From Calliopum simillimum (Eukaryota; Arthropoda; Insecta; Diptera; Lauxaniidae): a DNA stretch of 64,000 nucleotides. Under the pieces are notes generated by a model. The model did not search any database, had not been told where the DNA came from, and was given only the letters and a program-made list of their open reading frames with translations. Shown here one piece after another: positions 10,685-25,200 of this stretch (position 1 is its first letter; the number at the start of each line of letters is the position of its first letter). The position numbers were made by a program, and so were the translations under genes. The stretch is taken from positions 23,995,187-24,059,186 of the forward strand of contig OX638368.1 of NCBI GenBank assembly GCA_951812925.1, written 5' to 3'.

Positions 10685-12471
10685 ACTAAAAGTAAAATTA
10701 GTATAACTTTCATATAGTCAACATAAACCATTTTAATATTTATAAGAAACTTTATAACGCTAATTGTATAGCTAATTGAAATAGCTTTCATATGAAACAA
10801 ATATGTTTGCTTATACCGGCTCTACCAAAACTACTTTTTTTGGAGATATTTTTGACTGAACTCGTAGACAATCACCAAATTTGTATTTTTTTGATTGTTT
10901 TAATTTTTTTCAATGAAATTTCAATGTTTATATTTTGTTTGTTTTTTATTTTCAAAATCCACTAAAATAATTGTGCAAAATGTCAGCGATATTGGAAAAA
11001 AGTACCTCCGTTGGAAAGGGAGTTTCCATTCATAAAATGGAAAAAATCAGTGTTGCATAGTGTTTTTTTTTTGTGCAAACTGTCAACGATGTTGGAAGAA
11101 GTCGCGATTGCAAAATGCAAACGACAATAGAAAAAAAAGTATCGCTGTTGGAAAGGGAGCTTCCATCCATAAAATATTCACGATTGTAAATGCTCCCTCA
11201 CAAGACGGAGTATATTCTCAAGAAAGAAATATCCAGGCAGATTTACGATAAGGCCCATTATGTCTGTATGACAACTCAACTTAAGTTGTATTGCATATAG
11301 TCGACTAAACTGAATTTTGTTTTTTCTTCATTTTCATGAGAATTGGTTTCAATGCTTGTAACTAAAAGAATCCGTGAAGAGATTGAAACGGGAGTTATTT
11401 TGCCATTTTTAGAAAAACATTTAATTTTACGTACTATTCCTAAATTATAATCGATAATTTCGATGCACACATTGCATACTCAACTTTGAAAAACATGATT
11501 GCAACCGACAATATCGAATTCGCAATTAAATTCCTATAATGCCAAAATAAAACGTCTTTTTTAAATCATATGCCTTTGATTTTCATCCCTCTGAACATTG
11601 TGGCTGTAAGATAAAATTCTGGGATTAATTTTCTGATGCTGGAAAACATTACAAAGCGTTATTTTCGTACAAATTTTAGGTTTTAACCAATTGCATACAA
11701 ACTTTTCTAATTCTTATTATTTTGAACACAACTGTATCTACTAGTCTGTATAAGAAAATCTTAAGTTCGATGCAATTTAGCTATGGCTTTGTTAGTTCTG
11801 ATATTACAATTTTATATGCCAAAGGCAAATATGTAATTTTCATTAATGGCCGCTTAAAAGTACCAATGCCAACTTTTGTATTAAACTTGGCATAACCATT
11901 TTTTTTTAGTTTATTAAATATACGTTACATAAATAACTTTGCGTTATCGATTTGGTTTTTTTGTGTTTTTTATTTTATTTTTATTTGTTTTTTTATTTTA
12001 TTGTTTACATCAGGAGCAATTTTTTTTTAATTTGTTATTTCTACTTAATATAAAACAATTTCTTTGCTTGTTTTTTTTTTTGTTTGTTTAATTTTTAAGC
12101 TTATGTAAAAAAACATTGTTGAATATTCTAATTTTTAAAAACAAAGTAGCATTTAAAGGAAAATCATTCATAAAATATATATGCATATAATTTATTAATA
12201 ATAATAGTTACAATAATAATAATAATATTTGTATAGTTTGGTTTTTTCTTCTCTATATATATATGCTATACTGATTTTTCCCCATATACTATATAATTTA
12301 GATGTTTTTTTTTGTTGGTTTTTGTTACGCCTGATTTCTTTTGTAGCAGAGCATCAGTAGTTTCGTGACACTTAAAATTGATTGAATTAATTTATTTAAA
12401 TTAGTTAACATTTAATATTTCTAATTATATGTAATTATAAATATATTTATGTATGCATGTATATTGTAAGT
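10685..12471. other. gene-free interval; probable 3' UTR/flank of SNF4Agamma
   Basis: AT-rich DNA immediately 3' of the SNF4Agamma stop codon (12,472-12,474). On the - strand, candidate AATAAA signals are at 12,391-12,396 and 12,191-12,196, and many others follow, so the cleavage site cannot be chosen. Around 10,977-11,170 a short segment (GTCAGCGATATTGGAAAAAAGTACC and relatives) is repeated imperfectly three times. Confidence 0.4.
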
Positions 12472-13275
12472 TTATTCACTAACAAGCGCCATTTCACGCG
12501 CGCTAGGTACTCCTTTATTAAGTGCTGAGGCCGCTGCTACTGCGCTGCTCAACTCATCGTTATCATCTGTAGATCTCTTCGTCGTTCCATCCAATGATCC
12601 TGTTGAATTTTTGCAAATTTTCTGCCGTTTATCACCAACATCAACATCACAGTTTTCTATCAAGTTCGCAGAGCCGCTTATAACGTCTGTAGCATCTTCT
12701 TCTTCATCATCATCATCTTCATTATTATCATCACTGGCAGATGTTGCATTATCGTCATCATGATTATTATTATTAACTTTATCTGCACTCGCTGGCTTAT
12801 TATTGTCATTATCTTCGTCATGTCCATCATCTGTAATTGTTTCATTAGCTACTGTTGGCAGCACCTCTTCTTCGGGTATATCTTCGATTAAACTGCGACT
12901 GCCTGAACCGGCCGATGGTGTTGGTGATTTATTATCAGCGTCAGCATCTGTTCTTACTGTTGGTGGTGATGGCTTGCGTAGCAGTATCGGATCTGTAGCA
13001 CGTAGTGAGTTTTCAGCACCGCCCATGCCTTCACCACTGGGTCGTAATACTAAATAGAGCAATATGTCTGATAGTGAAATGATGCCAATGACTTTTTGAT
13101 TTTCATCAACAACCACAAGACGATGCACCTCGGCGCGTACGATACGCTCCATAACGGTGTAAAGGCTTTCGTCGAGACTACACTTTTGTACACCTTCGAA
13201 CCATTCGTTGCGATGCTCGTTGGCTTTGCGCAGTGAGACATTTAGATCGTTGTAAGTCTTTTCGGCTGCCAAGTT
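12472..13275 (-). CDS. SNF4Agamma: SNF4Agamma exon 9: CBS4 and acidic C-terminal tail
   Basis: Follows an AACAG acceptor. Begins [20 protein letters not shown] and carries the CBS4 hallmarks [19 protein letters not shown] and SDIL, with the His/Arg pair that contacts AMP phosphate in the family. The last ~190 codons are low complexity, rich in D, E and N, with Ser/Thr. Stop TAA at 12,472-12,474. The antisense open frame at 12,803-13,057 is a by-product of this composition. Confidence 0.95.
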   Translation of the reverse strand, partial: NLAAEKTYNDLNVSLRKANEHRNEWFEGVQKCSLDESLYTVMERIVRAEVHRLVVVDENQKVIGIISLSDILLYLVLRPSGEGMGGAENSLRATDPILLRKPSPPTVRTDADADNKSPTPSAGSGSRSLIEDIPEEEVLPTVANETITDDGHDEDNDNNKPASADKVNNNNHDDDNATSASDDNNEDDDDEEEDATDVISGSANLIENCDVDVGDKRQKICKNSTGSLDGTTKRSTDDNDELSSAVAAASALNKGVPSAREMALVSE

Positions 13276-16200
13276 CTGTTGGGAGTAGTGAGAAAGAGAA
13301 ATTTATAGATTTTTAAAAATTTCGGTTTTAAAATTAACAATATCAGTTGTGTCAGTTATATTTGACTGACGTCAATTTAGCTGTAATCTTTATATAAATA
13401 GACAAACGAAGTCGGTTCAGTCCCATTTTCTATGCCTAAGTCTCATAATATTCGCTTGATTTGTTTTTTTTTTTTTTTTTTTGAGAAACTGTAAAGAGCA
13501 GTGCATAAGATTTTTTTTTTTAAGTGGGCGGTGCCACGCCCCTAAATGAAAAAAAAAAAAAACGCTCTCATGGCTACACCACTGCAACGAATTTTATGAA
13601 ATTTGATATGGAGATAAGGTTAACACTAAGGAACGATAATATGACCTTTATATTTTGAAGTGGGCTTTGCCACGCCCCTAAATAGAAAATGCACCGACAT
13701 GGTAACTGATCAGAATCTAAAAGTTCGGTGTGGTCTTTTTAACGTCGAACCGAAATGATCGAATTTCGGCCACAAGGCTGACTCTAGTAATTCTAAAAAC
13801 CTAGTAAGTAATTTTATAACAATGGTAGAGAATTTTGCATGTTGAGTATTCTGTGTCAATCATATGAAGTATATTTGGCAATACCAAATTTTTGCACATG
13901 CCCAAAAGTATGCAATGAAAATATAGCGAAGTTTCACACTCAAATTCAAACATTAGAAACCGCGTTTCATATTGCATGCTTTTAGGCGCCACCAATATTT
14001 ATTTATACACGTGATGCTTTAATTTCAGCGCGAAAGTGTTGGAATTCCTACGACAATTTGACTGACAATATGTTATCTAAAATTATAATTTTACATTAAG
14101 CAAAATTTCAACTTACGATAACATCGAATTTGGCATATATATCTACTAGATGACCTTCAGCGTCGACTAATGGCAAGGCGGATACTCTTCGTTCAATAAA
14201 CTTTTTCAGCGCTGTAATAATGCTGGTATTCTCATCTGCAGTCTCAATATTATCATAGCTGCCGATTTTCAAATCACGCAACTTTCGTTGCATATACGAA
14301 GGCTTTGGTAATTCATTGATCTGAAAGAGTGAGATGATAAGAAATACAATTAAAAATTTGAATTGAAATTCTAAAATAATTTATCAAAAGCAAATTTCAA
14401 CTTACATATAGGAAAAGGAATCGCAGGATGCGCTTATGTGTTAATATATACAAGACATTTCCCGTCGCTGGATCTATTACTGGTAATCGATGAATTCTAT
14501 TGTGTATTAGAATTTTTATGGCATCATATAGTGATGCATCCGGACCGATGCTTACTAAAGGCATTACTTGGTTATGGAGTACATCTGTGAAATGAACGAA
14601 AAAAAGGGAAGAAAGTCATTAAATTGAAGAAAAAGTAAATAAAAAACGTTTGATACATTGTAACTATTGAATTATATAGAATTGCGGTTATAAAGCATCA
14701 GTTTATGGCGTCTGATGGATGAATGATATAGAATGTGTGTGTAGACTATGTAGATAGGATAGTTACAGGTTGAAATCCAATATTATTTGAACAATTTCAT
14801 CATATCAGTTGAAATCGAATGAGTTCGAGTGTCGAATTAGTGATATCAGACGGTATTGTGTAGATCGAAAGATATAAAATCAAGTTGAATGATATCAGAT
14901 GACATTGAAAGCATAGTTCCTTGTCAAGTCTAATAAGAGGGCTGTTTGACAAGTTCGGGACCTGTTTAGTTCGCCCAAAAGAAGCCATCAAGCCAGAAAT
15001 CGATAAAATCTATGAAATAATATTGTACGATCGGAGAATAAAAGTGCGTTACTGTAGGCATCTTAGCTGAGTAGGTACTTAGATCACATTTGAAATGAAT
15101 ATTTGGACATGAAAAAGTTATTGCGCGATGTCTGCTGCAATTGCTCAAAATCGACCAGTGACTACTTCAAAGAAGAGTTTGGCTAAATCCAGTTTCTACG
15201 CCGTTTTGCTATCGTGGTCGAATTACAGATCAATCACAAGACACCAGAGATCAAGAAACATCCAAGATAGTGGGTTTCTTCGGGGAAACGTGCCACAAAG
15301 AAGGACAAGGTGTCATCCACATTGAATACGCAGACAGACAGAGCTGAAAAGAGGAAACAGCTCAGAGAGAAAGACAAAAAGCTGACTGAAATTGACTTCA
15401 TGTTTTTTGTTTTCTTTTCGTTTCACATTTGTCATTGTACCAGAGCTTTTCTATCCGTCCAAAAAGTGCTAAAATTATTTAATACATTTGTGGTCAAATG
15501 TTGACCATTGGGCGATTATAGTAATCGTTAAAATAGGTAAGAAATTTTGGTTATCGACAGATGATGGATGTGGTATCAGATGGATGAATGTATAAAAAGG
15601 TTGGATTGTCTCAGGTGTAGTGATAAACAAAATCAACCTTATCTTGAGTTTTAGTCTTAAGGCTTGGACCAAGACCAAGACGCTGATATAATTTCAAAAG
15701 CAAGATTAAGACTGCTATAGTCTTGGTTAGCTTATAACTAGTCAGGTAGTATCAGTTAGAATTGAGTGATACAGATTGCATAGAATTAATTTTCTACACT
15801 AATTGATTGAATTGTATCAAGAAAACCTGTCAAATGAGAGACAGAAAATATTTAATGGTACTAATTGAAATTCAATATGCTTCGAGTTTTGTTCAGGAAA
15901 ATCCCACTTCGTTTTCAAATACAGTTTAAAATTAAAATCAGTATAGTGGTTCTGTCATGTGAATTCTTTAATTAAATTATGTTTTTCCCTCAAATTTCAC
16001 TTACTTCTCCATGTGTCTAACTTGTGCTCCTCCAATTGTTCCATCGACGAATTGGGTGATTTATAATACATTTGTAAAATTTTTATAAAATCGGTTATAG
16101 TCAGCATACCGACAAATTGTTGCTTTTGTGAATCCCAAAGTGGCGCAGCACGTACACCATTGTAGACCAGTGCATAGAAAGCTTTTTTCACCAACATTTG

Positions 16201-19200
16201 GGTATCGAAGACAACTAATTTTGCTGAAGTTGGTATCAGATCGTAACAAATGTGAAAACGGAAAAATTTGACGAAAATTTGTGAATCATCTTCTTCTGCA
16301 AGTAAAAATAGAGAATAAATAAAACATTAGATACTTAATATTTAGAAATAAAAGAGACAATAAAACAATGAAACACAAGTGACGCAATAAGGCGTTGGTT
16401 ATTAAGCATATTTTAGGTTGCACGTAACTTTTTACAAAAGCACATTTCATAAACAAATAATAGTCGTCAGATAAATGTGTGTCACTTAGGTTACATTGTA
16501 CATAATATATAAAAATAAGTGCTCATAAAATAGTTTTAAAAAAAAATACACATTTCAGTAAGAACTCCATCTCATGAACATTTTCTTGATGGACCAATCA
16601 CCGAAAAAAAAGAAATATTTTATAAAGTTGGGTCAAAAGAAATAGTTTATAATACATGATCTATGATTTGTCCGTTATGGCCTTTGGTCCTAATGTATGG
16701 TGTTCAATCTGCCCTTTATGGTCTATGGTTGATAATATATGGTCTATGATCTGTCTTTTATGGCTTATGGTCCATTATATATCATCTGTCCTTGATGACA
16801 TATGGTCCATAATAAATGATCTATGATCTGTCCTTTATGGTCTATCTCTATGGTCAATAATATATGGTCTATGGTCCTTTATGGTCCATCTATTATCTGT
16901 CATTTATGGGCTATGGTCCATAATATATCAGCTACTGTTTATGCGAACACGCATAGTCCCCAAAAGTAGGGATAAGTTCACCGTAGTTGGCAACGCAATT
17001 CCATTGTTTAATCAAACAATGTCCCACTGCTCAAAGCTGTCAACTTCTTCTCATTTCTACTTTCATTTTAATCATTTGTTTGAAAACCACCTTTGAAACA
17101 GCATGGGCTGCATAAAATTATAAGTTTAGTTCTCATACTGAATAAAGTTTAATGGTATGGTCAATAAATTAAAATTAAAGTCTAATACTCAATGTTCATC
17201 ATAACATTTGTACTCCAAAACAGTTTTGTTTTCTTTCGTGTGGGCATTACCCAGTGTGGGTTTTTTCCTGTTTTACATCCCGTGGCTAAGCAGTGCCGAA
17301 GTCTTCGGAACACCAACGATCCTCAGTGGAGGAATTAGTACGACGTGCAGGCGATTTATCACAAGCAACGTACCGGTATTAATCTGGAGAGAGGCATACA
17401 CAGCAACTCCTAATTAGTAGATTTTTGGTCAAGGCCAAGTTTAAGGTAACCTTTGACATTTCTGCCACATTTCCCCCAAAACAAGAATTCTCCGGCTCCT
17501 GGTTTAAAGCTCAAGCCAGCGGCCAGGACAGAACAGCTATGATCAGTCCATTAACTAAAATTTTTCTTGAATAAAATAAAAAAATTGCAGAACACAATAT
17601 GCATTCATCATAAATCCATTACATTTCCGCGACAGACATGAAAATTCTGGACATTTCCGGAATGTTTCTAAATGCGGGGCGAGAGGGCAAAATCCATGAC
17701 TGTTTTGCAAAATCTCCTGCGGTTGGTCACTAACATCTAGCATCAGTGCTTTAATTACTCTATAGTGCAGGATACGCATATGGATATATAAAAATTCTTT
17801 CGGTTTTTGCTGTTGCGTCATATAAACTAAGTCAGTTCACAAGTCAAAGCTAATAATGAAAATAAACATACCAAAAGAACTAAGAATGCGATTGAAATGA
17901 TTTATAGCACAACATAAAGCTAATTAAATGCACTTTCTAATGATACATAAATATTAAAAATCAAATACGAATTTGTTGATTTATACAGAAAAATAAAATT
18001 TGGATAAAATAGTTATATAAAAATATATATTATTTTATATTTTCTATATATTTCTAAAAGTTTTCTGGTGCTTAGCTATTTTTATGTATAAATTTGATAT
18101 AATTTTTGTAACCATTCAATTGACACCTCAAAGATCAAAATTGCAAAAGCAGTCCCCGAGTTACTACAGAGTTCCGGTTTATACTTGGTCTTCAGAGGCC
18201 AAATTCAATAAAATAGTTCGTCTTTCCACAATTTCATATGAAATCAAAAGTTTATTGTTTTCTTTTTTCATTTTCAAACCTTTTTTCAATATATCAGCCA
18301 AACATTTTTTCCAGCCCTCCGAAACATGCTCGAATTCCTTAATGCTCTCCAATGGATATATATCGCGTACCCAAGAAACATCAGTTGAATTTTTGCGGCC
18401 ACCGAGTACCAAGCGACCGGCATAATTTGAATAAAAATGAAGTTGTAACATAGAGCGGCAGGGGCAGCGGTGACGAAAATTTTATTGCTAACAAAACGCG
18501 GCGGCGGCGGGCAGAAGTAAAAACGGAAGTAGTAGCAACACGACTGCGACGACGACGACGACAATTGCGATAATTCGCGTTGTTGTTCGACGCAACAACA
18601 AATGAAGCAAATTGCGAAAGACGTAGCATCACCGATCACTGTTGACGCTCTGTCTGGTGAGCATCGATACAATGTTGCTAGAAGGTGATGATGTTGCTGC
18701 TGCTACTGTTGCTGTTGTTATTATTATTGATGTTGCTGTTGGCATTGAGGCATGTAGGCATGTAGGCACAATTACGCGCAAAGTGTTATAGACGTATAAG
18801 GGGAAGAAAAACACACAAAAAAAATTACACTTCTAATTCAGCAACATATGAATTATTGCTGAATTTATTTTCGCAGCGTTTTGTTCGTATTATTATCACT
18901 AATATGCTATTGTTGTTGTTGTTATTGTTCTCGCTACTATTTCGACATAAATATTTTGATTGTTGTGCTGTTGTTTTATTAACAATTTGCACATTATAAA
19001 ATAAACAGCAATAAATTGCTGTTGCTGTTGCCGCTGTGACTTTTGCTGTTGATAAACGACGACAACAACAACTTGCATTCATTGCTTGTCATCTTAGCAG
19101 CGGTAGCAGCATTAGCAATAGAGACAGCTAAAGGGAACCGGCAACATCAATAAATAAATTTAAAAATAAAATCGCGACAATTTTGTAATTTATCGCAAAC

Positions 19201-22200
19201 GTTTTGCGCGATTGCGCGCATCATCTTCGCTTAAGCAACTTTAAAATGTGGGGGAAAAATTCAACATAATGATGCTACTTATTAGTGTTGCAATTCAATT
19301 GTTGAACAATAGGAAATTATAAAGATTTTTTAATTTTAATTGTTTTTTGTAACAGAAAATGATGCGAACACGCATAACCCCCAAAAGTAGGGATAAATTC
19401 CCAGTAGTTGGCAACGCAATTTCAGTGCTTAATCAAACAATGCACCACTGCTAATAGCTGTCAAATTCTTTTCATTTCTTCTTTCATTTTATCATTCGTT
19501 CATTAACCATCTTTGAAACAGCACTGACTGCAGCATAAAAGTAAAAGTTTTAATTTTCATACTGAATAAAGTTTAATTGCAAATGTTAAGTCTAAATTCT
19601 AATACTCAATAAAGAGTTCATCGCAAAATTTGTACACCAAAATAGTTTTTATTGTCTTTCTTGTGAACAGAAGGCTTTGGGACACCAGCGATACTTAGTG
19701 GAGGAATTAGTACGTCGTGCAGGCGCTTCTCTGTGAAGGAATTTATGCTAAGCAAAGTACCGACAAGATGTTAAACTGGCGAAATACATACAGAGCGAGT
19801 CCGTCTTTTCCTAGGACAAGTGCAAGGTAACCTTTATCATTTTTGTCTTATTTCCCCCCAAAAAAGAATTCTCTGGTTCCTGGTTTTTATACTGAAGCTA
19901 GCGGTCAGAACATTTCCATTCATATGAATTCAAAATTAAGATGGTATCTTTGCAGTTTAGGATAATGCTTCACAAAATTGTAGATATTTCTTCACAGATT
20001 CTCATGTTTTGACAATTCTCCAGGATTTTAGTCCTAAATATAAAATTTAAATACGCTTCTATTGATCTAATCGCCATGTCTCTATGATTTCTTGTTCCAG
20101 AGATAAAAGGGTGTCCCATAGTTCACGCAAGATTTGAACTTAGCGCCATTCAAGCGGTGAAGTGTTATGAACCAAAAGAATAAAATTATTTGACAGCTGA
20201 CACTTTAAGATTAGTAAAAATGTATGGAAAGAGGAGATTCAACGCTGCATCAACGAAATTGAGCCATATTATTTTAGGCTCTCCTGAAAAGTTGTCAATT
20301 TCGAGTTAGGTTGTTTTGTCAAAAGTCCACAGAAATGCTCGAAAAATATCGAAAACTGAATTTTCAAGATGCAATTCCTGAAATCTTCCCGTAGTCATAT
20401 GCCAAATATTTTAGCATGGAATTTTTCTTTTTGTACAAAATTTGATTTAAAGAATTTTCTTAGTATAACGTAAAAACAATTCGACTTTTTTTTTTATGAA
20501 ACCTAAATGAAAATTACCATATTTGAAAAAGTACTGCACATTCTCGCTGATGGTGACAACACTAAGTACAACTATAAATCTGCTCATAAAAATATGTTTA
20601 CAAATAATTTGTCATAGTAGAAATGTCAAAACCAAATTATTGCCCATATAGATTTCTTAAAACGCAAAAACCAAAATATATCTGTCATATTTCATTTAAA
20701 ATCTTTAAATTTTAGCAACATTCCATGACAGCGGCTAAGATTAATGAATTGTTTATTTTTTTTTTCAAATTTTCTAAAAAAAGAAAATGCACCATAATTC
20801 GAAAATCATAAATAAAATACAACAACTAATGCCGGCAGGAGTCTTCACCGTTGTCAAAGCACTAATGTATTGACTTATTGCCAGTGTAGCGAATTTTCTA
20901 TTTCTGAAATAAATCTAAAAAAAAAACCAGAAAGATAATCATGATGCACTTGAAATTATTACGAAGAAATTTACAATTTATTTTTATTTTTTTCAATTAA
21001 ATATATGTAATATGTATGCACGGAATAAAACTAATATTTCTAATGCAAAATAGTATTGCGGGAAAAAAAAAATCCATATTTTCTTTGCTGCCCAATTAAT
21101 TTGTTGGCAATGAATGAATACTTTTTGCCAGATGCTGTAAATAAACAGTGGAGCAGCAACGACGACGGCAGGTAATTTTTGATATTCCCACAAAAATACT
21201 AATTAAATTCAAATTATTGCAAAGGAATTTTCAATTTAAAATTAAAATTTTCTTTTTTTTTCGTTTTGTTTTGCTTTCATTGAGATAATTTAGCAAGAAA
21301 GTTGTAAATTTATAGGTACTGCTGCTTTATACGAGTGCAGTACCTATGTTAACATCTTATTTTGATAAATTTCTACATACAGTCTGTTAAATAAGAGCGT
21401 GGTCATTGTTGTGAGAAAATGAAAATACCCATTGCGAAAATTCTTTTTAATATCGATTTATTTGATCGAAAACTTCAATGCAAATACATTAATAGCAGGT
21501 CCAATCACCCCCAGCATCAATTATAGCTTGACATCTTCGCGACATACTTTGAACAAGATTTTGCGCATACTCTTCTGAAAACGACCTCCAAATTTTGTGA
21601 ATGCGTCGAACCAGCTGTTTCAAGTTGCAGGGTCGGTTTTTCTGAAGCTTCATCTTCATTTGCGCCCAAACGTTTTCAATTGGATTGGCATCGGGCGACT
21701 GAGACGGCCAATCCAAAGTCACGATCCAAATTGTCTTTGACCCATTCAAGACGTTTTTGGACATGTTTTTCACTGAGCATCGGTTTTTGCAAAGTACTTC
21801 GGTATTTCACACTATTTGCAATCAAATGATTACGAATAGTTCCGTGGGAGATATTCAAACCTTTTTGGGACAATTTCGAAGCACCTTCACGCAAAGTTAA
21901 TGTTGGATTTTTCGAAAATTGAGCACAGATCAGTTTTTCCTGTTTTTCCGTCACTACACCGACAGACCCGCGATTTGGAAAGTCATCGACATTTTTTTCT
22001 TCTTTGAAGCGATTCACCCACTTACTCACAAACTGTTTCGACTTTTGCATATACTTCGCAGCCGCCGCTTGGGTCATTTTGGGACCTTTGGGGTGCAAAC
22101 ACAAAAAAACGGCTTCAAAGCGCGACGCGTACGCGGTACTCATTTTGGAAAAATGCTGAGAACGCATTGAAAAGAGTGGTCAGCTGATTCACTTTCACGA

Positions 22201-25200
22201 AGCATGAAGGACAATACTGCCCTCTGTGTGAGAAAAAAAAATTACAGCATTATACTTTACCGATCGCGAGTAATCGTGACCACGCTCTTATTTAACAGAC
22301 TGTATTTTCAGTCACAATTCAGTTGAGTCATTAGACCCATACATAGCATCATGCAATTAGATATATTTTTGGATTTTATTTTTTGCGAAAAAGTATTCAA
22401 AATTATATGAAATGGAAAACTGACCTTAGGTATATATAATTGCTTGGGGCTCTCTTTATTCATTCTTAGCCGTTTTAGAAATCTAAATGTATATCTCAGT
22501 CTAAATTACCTTATTATGGATATACACAAAGCGGCCAAGTTATTTTGAGTGAAAATCAGGACATTCTACCCCAAAAATTAGCAGTTTGATATTAAAATCA
22601 ATACAAATATGTAAATATACACAAAAATTTCCAGTTTCCGATTTTCAATCTATTAAAAACATTTTAAATTATGTACCAGGCCGGCGGAAAAGTTCGTATC
22701 ATTTCTAACACATAACGCCACAATAATTTTTTAATTTGATTCTTGGTGGGAACCAACCTTCAAACGATAATTGGTTCGTGAGTTATAGCATTTTGAGTAA
22801 AGCAACTTTTGTTATTGAAAAAAAAAAAAAAAAATGAAATTCGTGTTTATGAAGCTTTGTTTTCTAATAAGAAAAAATAGTGCTGGAACAAAAACTTGTC
22901 TTGATAAGTGTGGTCCGGACTCTGCACTAAGGAAATCGACTAACATGCTGAATTTAAATGAGATCAAACAATCACTAATAATGCTAAACACTATGTCAGC
23001 CCAAAATCGGCAGTTGTCCGATTTTATTAATCTTAGTACTAAAAAAGTAGTAAAAATAGTAAATTTTTCATATAGCAGACAACTTAATGTGTCCTAATAG
23101 CCTGATACTCTACCTTTCCAAAAAGGTTAGAAAATGAAAATAGGTTAAGAAATGTCATAGCTATGGACCATTTTTGTGAGTTTTGTGAAGAGTTTCAGTT
23201 AATTTCATGTTTTGAAAAGTTAAAAAATATCATTTCTTCTAAACTGCAAAACATATATTTTTTTTTCTCTTTTTCACAGGAAGGGTGATTTTTTTTGCTT
23301 CACAATATATATATTTTGGAATTTCAAAAAAGTAGGTAACTTTGTGTTTTTAGTAGTTTATTACTAGAATAGTTGTAAATTTAGTACTTTTTTATCAAAT
23401 ACGAAACAAATGACAGAGTTTACTAGCCTGATTTAATACCTTTCAGAAAATTGTCTGAGAATGAAAATCGGATAAGAAATGTTCAAGTTATTGACAATTA
23501 TGTGAGGAGAATTTATCACAATTTACCAATTTTTCCATTCCTTGAACGCTTCCACAAAAATTTCCAATTTCTATCAGATTTGACATGAAACGTAACCATG
23601 TTCCAAACTTCAGCGAAATCGGAAGGGTTGTGCCAAATCTTACTACGATAGAAACTGAATGGCTGCACAACAATATTTATTTTAGAATATTCAGAATTTG
23701 ATCAGTTTTTAAATGCCGTACGGTCTATTTTATTTTTTGTGCAACAAGGGAGCAATTTTAAAAATTCTGAAAAAAACTCCGAATTAAAATACATATACAC
23801 TAGGTCAAAGCCAAACTCGTACACGAAAGAAACTATTTTTCAATGCCCCAAAACTAAGTACTCAAAAATAATTTTAGAAACGTGAAGTACATTTTTAAAT
23901 AGCATATTTAATCCGTCAATTTTGACAAAAAACCAAACTTAAAATTCTCCGTTATTTTTGAAAATAAATAAAAAGTTACAGAAATCAAGCTTCTTCAGTA
24001 CCAAAGCCAAACTCGCACAGCTTAACAAAATGATAATTTTTACATGAGTTCAGTGTTTAGTGCACATTATTTTGTCTTTAATTGTCTTGTGGCATCCTTT
24101 GAATTAGTTTTTCACAATAGCTTGGATACATTTTTTTCCCATTCTTCCAGGAATACCCTTTTCAGTTTAGTTTTTAAAGAAATATTGTGCTGGTGAACTT
24201 TTGCGTCCAGATAATTCCACCCACAGTTATATTCAACCCATGATCTCATATTATAAGAAATATGTTTGAGATTATTTTCTTGGTAAAAGTACCTATCAAA
24301 ACATTGACCAAGTTTATCTTTACATTGCAGTAAAATTAGCCCAGCTGCTAAAAAAGAGCCCCAAACCATTAGTGAGCCACCTTTATGTTTTACATTTGGT
24401 CTAACGTTTTTCTTTAATAACGAAGAAGCATCAAGAGGCTCGGTTGCTGTTTGCTAAAACTCACTGCCATAGAGATTTTTTAGGAAAAATTTTAATGTTT
24501 TATAGGATACATGAGACTATCTTTGAGTTACAGGGAATTTTTGTTTTGGAGAATTTTAAACTTTTACTAATACTTCATTTGAACTAGAAGCGGTGCTGCC
24601 TACCTCTCAAAATATAATGAAAGTCAATTTTCAAAAATTATATTATGCTGGCAGATGGCATTATTATTTTTGCCATGCTTGTATATCTTTATAAAACATA
24701 CCAATTGTTATAAACTTAATTAATCTTAAATAAAGAAAATTGAATTGAATTGAATATTCCATACTCATTTCAATGAGTGTGGCTTTGGTCTACGAATCTA
24801 ATCAAAGAATATGTATGTATGCATATCGATAATTCTAGATTTCAAAATACATATATTTTTGAAATGGAGATAATTCTCGAAAGTCCCAAGGAAGAAAATC
24901 ATTCAATGTCAAAGTTAAACGTTTCATCGTTATTCAATCATTGCGATAAAACTTTCAGATCGGAAAAAGAACGCTGATTTTGAAAATAAGATTCCAGAGT
25001 TTTCAAACATTATTTCGTTGTTAGCCTTTGTATGATGATATAAACATCCAAGCTGAATACAACAAATCAGTTGTCAACAGTCAAATTGAGTGTCGCTTGA
25101 AAAAGTGTCGCCAAATTCGAAAAACAAACCTCATAAAAGTACCCTTTAGCTCATGAGTACTTCAAAAGGGTACACTTTCCTAGTTAATGAGAATTTTACT

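Noticed and set aside
12803..13057. 84-codon + strand frame
   Set aside because: Antisense shadow of the low-complexity SNF4Agamma tail.
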